Made by a program: the position numbers and the translations under genes | Notes under the pieces: generated by a model | The model's input: the letters and a program-made list of their open reading frames with translations, nothing else | Told to the model about the DNA's origin: nothing | Databases searched by the model: none | Shown: piece by piece, positions 34,041 to 42,635 of the stretch | Position numbering within the stretch: the first letter of the stretch is position 1 | How the letters are laid out: every line of letters begins with the position of its first letter | NCBI GenBank assembly: GCA_963788285.1 | Contig: CAWBGB010000008.1 | Span: 124,001 to 188,000, forward strand | Source of the DNA: Alicyclobacillus_A sp963788285 | GTDB lineage: Bacteria > Bacillota > Bacilli > Alicyclobacillales > Alicyclobacillaceae | Reading direction: 5' to 3' | Length of the DNA stretch: 64,000 nucleotides

Positions 34041-35228
34041 TTACTGTGAGATCCTCTCGATAATTGTGGCATTGGCCATGCCGCCGCCTTCGCAAATGGC
34101 GATTAATCCAAAGCGGGCATCTTGCTCTTCCAAGGCACCTAACAGCGTGGACGTAATGCGCGTGCCAGTGGCCCCCAGCGGATGTCCCAAGGCAATGGCG
34201 CCACCGTGGACGTTAACCTTATCCCAAGGCGCTCCAATCTCCTTCTGCCAGGCAAGTACAACCGAAGCGAAGGCCTCGTTGACCTCGAACAAGTCAATGT
34301 CTTCCACTTTCATACCGGCTCGATCCAAGGCCTTTTTGGTAGCAGGAATCGGCCCGGTCAACATGGTCACTGGGTCTACCCCGACCACCGCAAAGGAGAC
34401 AAACCGGGCCCGCGCCCGCATGCCGAGCCTATCCGCCACCTCCCTGCGCATCACCAAAACGCCGCTGGCCCCGTCTGAAATCTGACTGGCGTTCCCCGCT
34501 GTGATGAGCTCGAGGTCAGGGAAGGCCGGCGCCAATCCAGCCATCTTATCCAGACTGGTGTCTGGCCGAATGCCTTCGTCCTGGGAAAACACCCGAAACT
34601 CTTCCGCTCCCTCCCCTACAGGGACATGAACCGGAACAATCTCCCGTGAAAAGCTGCCCCGTTCTCGGGCGGCCGCAGCCAGTCGGTGACTGCGCAGTCC
34701 GAAGCGATCCAACTCTTCTCGGGTCAACCCCCACTGCTTCGCAATCATTTCGGCGCCCAAAGCCTGGTCAAAAAAGTGCCGGTTCCAGCGGTCCATCCGG
34801 TACCGCTCCTTCATGGCCTGCGTCATCGGAAAGCCGTGCACGCCCACTGTACTGAGCATCGGTACCCGCGTCATCGACTCAACGCCGGCTGCAATGGCAA
34901 TGTCGTATACCCCTGACATAACCCCCTGGGCAGCAAAGTGCAGTGCTTGCAGACTGGATCCACACTGTCGGTCCAGGGTCACCGCCGGAACCGACTCCGG
35001 CAGTCCCGCCGAAAGCCAGGCGTTGCGTGCGATGTTGGCAGCCTGCTCACCAATCTGATCCACGCATCCGACAATCACGTCATCCACCCGGCCTGGGTCC
35101 AGACTGTTTCTGTCCAGCAATTGTCGAAGCAAACCCGCCAAAAGGTCCACTGGGTGCATCAGGGCTAAACTCCCGTTGCGCCGGCCTATCGGTGTGCGTA
35201 CCGCATCCACAATCACGGCTTCAAACAA
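34041..35228 (-). CDS. Thiolase family protein (acetyl-CoA acyltransferase)
   Basis: The protein is about 395 residues. A TTG at 35228 lies 7 bp after GAGGAGGT; a longer frame to 35306 lacks similarity. The nucleophilic Cys is in VTLDRQCGSSLQAL near 88, the His in NVHGGAIALGHPLGATG near 350 and the second Cys in AICEGGGMANA near 380. It cleaves 3-ketoacyl-CoA with CoA, or runs in reverse. It sits between the CoA-transferase and SDR genes of an acyl-CoA degradation set. Confidence 0.93.
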   Translation of the reverse strand: MFEAVIVDAVRTPIGRRNGSLALMHPVDLLAGLLRQLLDRNSLDPGRVDDVIVGCVDQIGEQAANIARNAWLSAGLPESVPAVTLDRQCGSSLQALHFAAQGVMSGVYDIAIAAGVESMTRVPMLSTVGVHGFPMTQAMKERYRMDRWNRHFFDQALGAEMIAKQWGLTREELDRFGLRSHRLAAAARERGSFSREIVPVHVPVGEGAEEFRVFSQDEGIRPDTSLDKMAGLAPAFPDLELITAGNASQISDGASGVLVMRREVADRLGMRARARFVSFAVVGVDPVTMLTGPIPATKKALDRAGMKVEDIDLFEVNEAFASVVLAWQKEIGAPWDKVNVHGGAIALGHPLGATGTRITSTLLGALEEQDARFGLIAICEGGGMANATIIERISQ

Positions 35229-35425
35229 AGTTTCTACCTCCTCAACGTGTGCTCCACGTGTTTTCGAGCCCGGAAACCCCTCGCGAAGACAAGAATCCGT
35301 TTTCACAAGGCACCGTCGAACACCGCACTCCCCGGATTCGAGTCAGAAATATTTGGCCAGTATGACTGGAGCACCCTTGACAGCCCCTGAACCAACCGGT
35401 CGTTTGGCGCTGCACACGAATGACC

Positions 35426-36553
35426 TCAGGTCTGCCTGACATCGGTCTTTGTCATTTCGCGGTGACTGTCCAACCGTGGAGGTTCTGACCAGCGCGGACG
35501 CTGCTCGGGCTCCCGACTCCCGCCAGCGTGGGTGTACACTTGGCGGAGGGTTCCCCAAGTGGGAGTCTCTGCATCCCAAACCATGCCCCTGGACTTCGCG
35601 TACTCGCTGGCAAAGGCCTCATTCACTTCCAACACCGGTTGCAGGCAGCAGTCCACGTGCTGTCCAAACTGGGTCCATTCCGCAAGGCTGCGCTGTGCAA
35701 ACAGATCCGTCACTTCGCGAAACACCGGATTCTCCAAGCTCGCCGGTGTAAACTGGGCTTGCACCCAGTCAGGACGCTCGACCCCTGCACAGAACGCCTG
35801 CCAAAACTTCGGTTCGAGAGCCCCGAGGGAAACCATCCGTCCATCTAATGTCCTGTACAGGTTGTAACAGACCAGTCCGCCCCCCAGGTCCTGAACACCC
35901 CATGGATATCCATTCACTGCGTCAACGAGCGCATGCATCGTAAGCAATCCCATCAGGGCGTCGGTCATAGCGACGTCGAGGTGCTGACCCTCCCCAGTCC
36001 GCTCTCGGTGCAGCAACGCCGCGAGAATGGCTTCAGACGCCACCACACCCCCTAGAAGATCTGCTAACTGTACTTTCGGAACCACCGGCTGTCCGTCTGC
36101 GTCACGAAACTGCGCCAACATGCCGCTCGTGGCCATGTAGTTCAGGTCGTGACCGGCCATATCCGCAAGCGGACTTGTTTGCCCGTACCCGGTGAGTGAA
36201 CAGTACACAATCCGCGGATTCACACGATGAACAGCCTCGTATCCGATGCCGAGGCGGTCCGCCACGCCTGGTCGGAAGCCTTCCAGCACCACATCCGCAG
36301 TCTCTACCAATGCCATCGCCTCAGATTGACCGGATGCTGTTTTCAAATCCAACACGACACTGGTCTTGTTGCGGTTGTTCGCTAGAAAGACAACGCCGGC
36401 CCCCCCACTGTGAAGGCCCATGTGACGGGCCAGATCTCCTCCGGGCGGCTCCACCTTCACCACCTCCGCACCGAGATCAGCTAATCTCAAGCTGGCGTAT
36501 GGCCCGGGTAGCAAAGGGGTGAAATCAACCACTTTGACGCCTGTGAGCAACAC
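35426..36553 (-). CDS. Family III CoA-transferase / 2-methylacyl-CoA racemase (CaiB/BaiF)
   Basis: The protein has 375 residues and starts at GTG 8 bp after AAGGAGG. Family features are VVDFTPLLPGPYASLRLADLGAEVVKVE at the N-terminus, NRNKTSVVLDLK near 60, VVLEGFRPGVADRLGIGYE near 88 and YGQTSPLADMAGHDLNYMA near 122 with the catalytic Asp. Two roles are possible: transfer of CoA between acids, or inversion of 2-methylacyl-CoA before beta-oxidation. It is the first gene of the minus-strand acyl-CoA operon and is divergent from an acyl-CoA ligase, with a shared promoter region (36554-36768). Confidence 0.9.
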   Translation of the reverse strand: MLLTGVKVVDFTPLLPGPYASLRLADLGAEVVKVEPPGGDLARHMGLHSGGAGVVFLANNRNKTSVVLDLKTASGQSEAMALVETADVVLEGFRPGVADRLGIGYEAVHRVNPRIVYCSLTGYGQTSPLADMAGHDLNYMATSGMLAQFRDADGQPVVPKVQLADLLGGVVASEAILAALLHRERTGEGQHLDVAMTDALMGLLTMHALVDAVNGYPWGVQDLGGGLVCYNLYRTLDGRMVSLGALEPKFWQAFCAGVERPDWVQAQFTPASLENPVFREVTDLFAQRSLAEWTQFGQHVDCCLQPVLEVNEAFASEYAKSRGMVWDAETPTWGTLRQVYTHAGGSREPEQRPRWSEPPRLDSHREMTKTDVRQT

Positions 36554-36768
36554 TGCGGTCCCTCCTTCTGTCGTTCTTCTCGCTGCAATCTCACTACTTC
36601 TTGGAACCCGTAGACCTACCAGCTGGCCTCGGATATAGTATAGATGAAATACTCAGAATTATGGTATGATTACCAACCAAAAAGCTTCGCTTAGATTAAA
36701 CAACGCCATATCCCACCGTTTTGAAAGCGTTTTCCAAAGAAGGTTCTTACGAGGAGGCATGTTCCATC

Positions 36769-38388
36769 ATGATGAACACCCCGCTGGTACTACGACACCT
36801 ATTTGAATACGCCCAAACCTATTATCCGAAAAAGCAAATCATATCCCGCACCCAGGAAGGTCTATTCCGCTACACCTACGCTGAGTTTGGGCACCGTACT
36901 CGCCGCCTATCCGCGGCCCTGGCGCAGTTGGGCGTGCAACCTGGAGATAAAGTCGGTACGTTTGCCTGGAACGACCATCGGCATTTAGAAGCCTATTTCG
37001 CCATCCCCTGCATGGGGGCGGTGCTGCACACCATCAACATCCGCCTGGCACCGGATCAAATCGCGTACATCGTCAACCACGCAGAGGACAAAGTGTTGCT
37101 GGTGGATGTCGGGTTGCTGCCTTTGCTCGAGCCCATCCGCAATCAGCTGAGCAGCGTTCGCGCTTTCGTGATTCTGGGAGATACGGTGGATGTCTCCGCG
37201 AGTCCGCTGCAGCCGGCCTTCAGCTATGAAGCACTGCTGGCCGACGCGAATCATGACTTTGTTTACCCAACAAACCTGGACGAAAACGACCCGATGGGCT
37301 TGTGCTACACCTCGGGAACCACCGGCAACCCCAAGGGTGTCACCTACTCCCACCGGGGCATTTACCTCCACAGCATGGCGATGGGGCTGGCCAACACCGC
37401 CGGTCTGTCCGAGAACGACACAGTGCTGCCGATTGTTCCGATGTTCCACGCCAACGCCTGGGGTTTGCCGTTTGCCGCCGTGTGGTTCGGCGCAAACATC
37501 GTTCTACCAGGACCGGCGCCGACTCCGGCCATTCTACTCGACCTAATGACGGATGAGGCGGTTACTTTCGCCGCTGGAGTCCCCACAGTTTGGCTCGGCG
37601 TGCTCAAGGAGTTGGACGCACACCCTCGCAAAGTATCGCTGCGCATGGCGTTGTGCGGTGGATCTTCTGCACCGCCGGCTCTGATTCGGGCGTATGAGGA
37701 ACAACATGGCATTCCGTTTGTTCATGCCTACGGTATGACAGAAACGAGCCCTCTGGCCACCCTCTCCCGACTCAAGAGCTATCAACAGGAATTACCGGAA
37801 AATGAGCGTCTGGCCATTCGGGCTACCCAAGGGCTATTGGTTCCGGGCCTCGAGATGCGCTTGTACAACGGTGACGAAGACGCACCCTGGGATGGTCAGC
37901 AAATAGGGGAACTGTTGCTACGAGGACCCTGGATTGCGGATCACTACCACAACGACGAGCGCACCAAGGATACGTTTGTCGACGGCTGGCTGCACACGGG
38001 TGACGTGGCCACCGTGGACAGCGAAGGGTTTGTCCGCTTGGTGGATCGAGCCAAAGACCTCGTTAAGAGCGGTGGTGAGTGGATTTCCTCCGTGGACCTG
38101 GAGAACGCGCTAATGGCCCACCCGGTGGTCTTTGAAGCGGCCGTGGTGGGCGTTCCGCATCCCAAGTGGGACGAACGTCCACTGGCCTTTGTGGTGATCA
38201 AAGAAGGTCAGTCCGTCGACAAGCAGGACCTCCTGAGCTTTATTGCAGGGAAGTTCGCCAAGTGGTGGCTTCCGGACGACGTTATTTTTCTCAAGGAGAT
38301 TCCAAAGACATCGGTAGGTAAATTTATGAAACGAAGCCTGCGGGAGCAATACCGAGACTACCTGCAGGTTAATCCGCAGCACCGCTGA
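36769..38388 (+). CDS. Long/medium-chain fatty acid-CoA ligase
   Basis: The protein is about 539 residues. ATG ATG at 36769 follows GAGGAGG by about 11 bp; an in-frame upstream codon at 36721 is less likely. AMP-binding motifs are GLCYTSGTTGNPKGVTYSHRG near 185, VPMFHANAWGLPF near 225, HAYGMTETSP near 325, GWLHTGDVATVDSEG near 405, DRAKDLVKSGGEWIS near 430 and the C-terminal Lys of KTSVGKFMKR near 520. It activates a fatty acid with ATP to acyl-CoA, feeding the dehydrogenase set encoded divergently. Confidence 0.93.
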   Translation: MMNTPLVLRHLFEYAQTYYPKKQIISRTQEGLFRYTYAEFGHRTRRLSAALAQLGVQPGDKVGTFAWNDHRHLEAYFAIPCMGAVLHTINIRLAPDQIAYIVNHAEDKVLLVDVGLLPLLEPIRNQLSSVRAFVILGDTVDVSASPLQPAFSYEALLADANHDFVYPTNLDENDPMGLCYTSGTTGNPKGVTYSHRGIYLHSMAMGLANTAGLSENDTVLPIVPMFHANAWGLPFAAVWFGANIVLPGPAPTPAILLDLMTDEAVTFAAGVPTVWLGVLKELDAHPRKVSLRMALCGGSSAPPALIRAYEEQHGIPFVHAYGMTETSPLATLSRLKSYQQELPENERLAIRATQGLLVPGLEMRLYNGDEDAPWDGQQIGELLLRGPWIADHYHNDERTKDTFVDGWLHTGDVATVDSEGFVRLVDRAKDLVKSGGEWISSVDLENALMAHPVVFEAAVVGVPHPKWDERPLAFVVIKEGQSVDKQDLLSFIAGKFAKWWLPDDVIFLKEIPKTSVGKFMKRSLREQYRDYLQVNPQHR

Positions 38389-38438
38389 ACGGCTGACAAC
38401 CCGAACATGTTCAACGTAGTCCAAAAGGAGGTCAACAT

Positions 38439-39966
38439 ATGCCGAGTATTGGTCAAATTCTCGAGCGCAATGCTCGCCGTGTACCGGACAGAACAGCTTT
38501 GGTGTTTGAAAACAAGCGGTACACGTATGCCGATTTAGACGCAACCGTCAACCGAGCAGCACACGCCATAGCCCGCCTCGGCGTTAACAAGGGTGACCGC
38601 GTGGCCCTGATGTCGCCCAACAGTGACCAGTTCGTCATCGCCTACTACGCCCTGCTGAAGCTGGGTGTGATTGTGGTTCCCACCAATGTCCGACTGGCTG
38701 GGCCCGAGTTAGCCTATCAACTCGAGGACAGCGGCGCACGTTTGATCCTGTATGATCCCGACGTTGCCACGGTGGTACAGTCGGCTGCCGAATCCACTGG
38801 AGTTCGAAGCTTGTGCCTGTCTCCCTATGATGATTGGCCAAACCTGTCCAAAGCTCTGCTACGCGAAAGTCCAAATCCGCCCGAAGTCCTTGTTCGGGAA
38901 GACGACGACGCACAGATCCTCTACACCTCCGGGACCACAGGTCGTCCCAAGGGCGTATTGCTGGACCACCACCGAGTGATTTGGACGGGATTGAATATTG
39001 CCATCGGCGTGGGCTTGCGGGAAGGAGACAGTCTGCTTCACGTGGCCCCACTGTACCACTCTGCAGAACTAGACCTGTTTTTGATGGGTGGCACGTACAT
39101 GGCCGCCACACATGTGGTGCTGCGGGAATTTCACCCCACCAAGGTACTCAATGCCCTGGCGGCACACCGAATTACTGCGTTTTTCGGAGTGCCCACGATG
39201 TACCAGTTCATGATCCGCGAACCGCTGATGCAACAATTGGATCTCTCCGCTTGGCGGGTGGGGATGTTTGGTGCAGCGCCGATGCCTCCTTCGACAGTGA
39301 CAGCGCTGGCCGAAGCCCTTCCCCATCTCGTGCTGTACAACCTCGCGGGACTGACGGAAATGGGGCTGGGCGGCGTTTTTTTTGGGAGGAGAAGAGCTTC
39401 GCCGGCACCCCGGAGCCGCTGGTCGCCCTATTTTAAATACGGAGGCACGCGTTGTGAATCCGGAGTTTGAGGACGTGGCGCCCGGTGAAGTCGGAGAACT
39501 GGTACTGCGGGGAGAAACGCTCATGAAAGGGTACTGGAACAATCCTGAAGCTACCCGCCAGGCCATGCGGGACGGTTGGCTGCTCACGGGTGATCTGGCC
39601 ACTGTGGACGAACACGGTCTCATTACTCTGGTGGATAGAAAGAAGGACATGATCATCACGGGGGGCATGAATGTGTACTCCGTCGAAGTGGAAAACGCCG
39701 TCCTTACTCACCCCAGTGTGGCAGACTGCGCCGTGATTGGAGTGCCTCACCCGGACTACGGACAGACGGTGACAGCGATTGTTCACCTTCACCCCGGCGC
39801 TATTCTCACACTGGAAGAACTGCGAGAACACTGTCAACCGCTCATTGCAGACTACAAAATTCCGCGCAAGTTGGTGCTCAGACCCATTCCCCGCAACGCA
39901 TCGGGGAAGGTGTTGAAGTACCTACTACGGCAGGAGTTGGCCGGGGCTGCGTTGCCGTTTTCGTGA
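38439..39966 (+). pseudogene. Acyl-CoA synthetase, split by a frameshift in a T8 tract
   Basis: The first frame runs from an ATG at 38439, seven bases after an AGGAGG core, and encodes YTSGTTGRPKGVLLDHHRV, APLYHSAELDLF and YNLAGLTEMGLGG, then loses similarity at 39376-39383 (GTTTTTTTTGGG). The second frame resumes with GGEELRRHPGAAGRPILNTEARV, GWLLTGDLATVDEHG, DRKKDMIITGGMNVYSVEVENA and the C-terminal Lys motif NASGKVLKYLLRQE to 39966. Seven instead of eight T would restore a complete ligase of about 508 residues. It may be a sequencing error, phase variation or true loss. Together with the ligase before it, it belongs to the acyl-CoA region. Confidence 0.85.
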
Positions 39967-40008
39967 TGGGGACGCTCTAAATACTCCTTTCGCAGCGTCT
40001 ACAGGTAA

Positions 40009-40240
40009 TTACTGGCACAAGCAGTAAACGGTCAAATTGACATGGCTGAGCAACCAGGGATCCACATCCCATCTCTGCCTAGCAGTTTTAACCCGTTAAC
40101 CGCCACTGACGCCGAATTAAAACAATATGGATTCCCTCGCCGACCAACTGACCCCACTGAGTTAGCACAATGGACGACGTTGATGGAGCATGCAAAAATT
40201 TTCATTACGCCGCAATTCAAAATTCTGAATCGCACCAACC
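40009..40240 (+). pseudogene. N-terminal fragment resembling G1-type (glutamic) endopeptidase family proteins
   Basis: The frame reads PSLPSSFNPLTATDAELKQYGFPRRP and TELAQWTTLMEHAKIFITPQF, a Pro-rich segment with an XYGFPxRP box that I associate with the propeptide region of secreted G1-type proteases in acidophilic Bacilli. No signal peptide start and no catalytic domain (NWSGY region) are present. At about 40240 the sequence passes into an unrelated minus-strand fragment. Assignment is from pattern memory and is tentative. Confidence 0.45.
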
Positions 40241-40244
40241 CGAC

Positions 40245-40492
40245 TCAAAATCCCAAATCGTCGGCCTCGATAACGCCCTCAAACTTATCGTACAAGGACG
40301 CTAGAGACCCCGAGCTGGCAACAATGTTACCCCATGCGTTATAGATGCAGCTGGCCACCGTGTTCTGGTTCGCGTCCGCCGTCGAAATGACATGCCATGG
40401 GCGTTCAGGTGGTAAAGTAGTACATCGTGCTGGTACCATTGTTCCTCACGGATATGGATATACGGGCTCACCGTGTTCGCCATACTTTCCAT
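40245..40492 (-). pseudogene. Rhs/YD-repeat protein fragment, frameshifted
   Basis: Minus-strand frames give QWYQHDVLLYHLNAHG, then after a frame change near 40395 VISTADANQNTVASCIYNAWGNIVASSGSLASLYD. This matches the YD/Rhs repeat pattern (YHxNAHG, DANGN, YDAWGN) of Rhs and WapA-like polymorphic toxins. Only about 80 residues remain. Immediately upstream on the same strand lies an immunity-like gene, so this looks like a remnant of a toxin locus with displaced modules. Confidence 0.65.
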
Positions 40493-40551
40493 CTAGGAGA
40501 ATTACGGAAAAGAGGAGGTTAAATCCATCGTATGGATCAACTCTCCGGTTT

Positions 40552-40800
40552 CTATGAAAGAACTTTGTTCAACACTTCCATTGCTTTACCTCGTACTTGC
40601 TCTGTACTGCAGTAGTAATCGTATTGCCTTAAGTCTACCTCAAAGGGACTATATCTTGACGTGTCAAAGTTCAGTTCACGAAATGCTTGGTATTCAGATT
40701 CGCTCAAATGGTCATAGTCGGTTTCTTGTGTGTACACCGTCGAATATTCGTCACAGAATCTCTTAACGGGAACATTACTGTTGAAAGAGTCTTTTACCAA
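40552..40800 (-). CDS. Colicin-D/pyocin-type immunity-like protein (orphan)
   Basis: The 82-residue acidic protein has the layout of small four-helix immunity proteins: a C-terminal helix EQVRGKAMEVLNKVLS, a central ESEYQAFRELNFDTSRYSPFEVDLR with the aspartate- and tyrosine-rich turn DYDHLSE, and an N-terminal FCDEYSTVY helix. The only start in frame is TTG, with no clear ribosome site, and TAA codons lie just upstream, so expression is doubtful. The neighbouring Rhs fragment supports a toxin-immunity origin. The cognate toxin is not present. Confidence 0.55.
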   Translation of the reverse strand: MVKDSFNSNVPVKRFCDEYSTVYTQETDYDHLSESEYQAFRELNFDTSRYSPFEVDLRQYDYYCSTEQVRGKAMEVLNKVLS

Positions 40801-41063
40801 TATGATTAATTATTACTTTTCAGAGTTGATTATAAGTCAACCGCCTTTTTACATGAGCGTTTTGTTAAAATCACATTTCTGGTGAATTGAAAAATACATG
40901 AAATGCCCTATCCGAAAAGTCGATTTACATTTATCCAGAGTCACCCTTTACGTCAGTATCCTTCTATCCTTAAAATCAATGATCACTAAGATCGTGCGAA
41001 GAGCATACTTAAGTAAGCCCTCGAAGTTGGGGGGTGAATTGGATATGACTACCATCCACGGCG

Positions 41064-42280
41064 TTACGCAACAGGTCTTACCGTTACTTCGAGTCCGAGT
41101 GATTCCAGCTTTCGGATTGCCTGCTTGACCACTACGTCTTTCTTGCGTGCTTCGTAATACGCCGGGCCGAGTTCAATGTAGGCTTGACGCCGCTGTAACA
41201 TGTGATACACGATGGTCAAAATTCTGTGGGCTACCGCAACCGCCGCACGGTTTTTTCCTCTTCGAGCTGCGATTCGATGGTACTGGGCCGACAGATAGGT
41301 TTGTTTCGTTCTTGCTGCTGCACGTGCTGCTTCCACCAGTGCTGCTCTGAGTTTTTGGTTCCCCTTGCGTGTTTTCCCCGTCTTTCGCTTTCCGGCACTT
41401 TCGTTGTTCCCTGGAGCCAGCCCTGCCCATGAGCACAGATGGGCAGCCGACGGGAACTGGGCCATATCCGTCCCGATCTCCAAAGTAGTTGTTCTGCTGT
41501 TCGTCGACCGACACCGGGGATTGTGTCCACCAGCTCCAGGTCTTCCTCAAAAGGGAACATCCGCTGCTTGACCTCTTCATCCAGCCGGGCGATCTCTTCG
41601 TCCAGGTAATCGATGTGACGCAATTGTGCAGCCAGCATCATCCGTTGGTGGGGTCCCATTAGCCCACGCAGTGCTTTTTGCAGATCAGCCTTTTTGGATT
41701 TCATCCGGCCTTTTGCCAACTCAGATAGCACCTCGGGGCTTTCTTCTCCCCGAATCATCGCTTCCAGCATCGCCCGTCCAGACTTACCCAGCGTGTTACT
41801 GGCCACCGAGGAAAGCTTGATGTTGGCACCTTCCAGTACCTTCTGAACCCGATTCACTTCTCTTGCCCGTTCGTCAATCAAGCTCCGACGGTAGCGAATC
41901 AGCTCCCGTAGCTCACGTTGTTCACGGTTGGGAATGTAACTAGCTTGCAGCAGCCCGTGTCGAAGTAATCCGGCGATCCATTCGGCATCCTTCACGTCCG
42001 TCTTACGACCGGGAACATTCTTCATGTGTTTGGCATTGACCACGAGCACCTGAAAGTCCGCTGATTCCAGAAGGTTGTAGATTGGTTTCCAAAATGAAGC
42101 GGTACTCTCCATTGCCACATGTGTGCATCCGTGTTGCTCCAGCCAGTTGACCATCTCCAACAGGTCTTCGGTCATCGTGGAAAATGTACGAATCTCCTTG
42201 CTCTCCGGCGTCAGAACACAGGCGACCACCATCTTCTTGTGCACATCGAGGCCGCAGCAGCGTTCGTATACGACATCCAT
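41064..42280 (-). pseudogene. IS110-family transposase, one-base frameshift
   Basis: From the ATG at 42280 (GGAAGGATTCAC before it) the frame encodes the N-terminal RuvC-like domain: CGLDVHKKMVVACVL, VAMESTASFWKP and GRKTDVKDAEWIAGLLRHGLL, which carry the acidic residues. A coiled coil and IPGVGRRTAEQLL follow. Near 41490 the frame breaks. The next frame carries EIGTDMAQFPSAAHLCSWAGLAPGNNESAGKRKTGKTRKGN with the conserved Ser of NESAGK, and ends at 41064. One T inserted into CTTTGG would restore about 406 residues. IS110 elements lack long terminal repeats, so the element ends cannot be placed by eye. Confidence 0.85.
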
Positions 42281-42635
42281 GTGAATCCTTCCCGGTGATC
42301 TGGTGAAATTGAAGGGCTGGTGCAACGACCATATCTGATCATTCTATCCTGCGTGCTTCCCGAGTCGGGAGCGACATTCTGTGGTGCACCTGGTCGTCGT
42401 AGTCAGTCTAATCGACGGGCTCGAGGCACCAAGGAGTGACGACCTGCCTTCGCCAGCCACCAAGAAAATCATTCAACGCCAAGCCATTTTCATCCTTCTG
42501 CTGGTGCCGACCCGGCGGCATGGAGGTCTAATCGGCAAATTCCCCGCTCGGGTCCATCTTGTTGAAGTGGCAGTTTACATAGCATATTAACCGAAGACCG
42601 TTGTCGCCTTACACTCACACATCGCCAAGTCCTTG
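42281..42635 (-). other. Noncoding region upstream of IS110 transposase, candidate bridge-RNA end
   Basis: About 350 bp between the transposase start and the stop of hutH hold no gene. In the IS110 group the noncoding end before the transposase gene encodes a structured bridge RNA that pairs with target and donor DNA. This segment has the right place and size. Local complementary stretches such as CACCTGGTCGTCG and CGACGACC-like words are visible nearby, but I cannot fold the RNA here. Confidence 0.4.

Noticed and set aside
36554..36768. FadR box in the divergent acyl-CoA gene promoter region
   Set aside because: The region holds AT-rich promoter-like words but no TGAATGA/TCATTCA pair.
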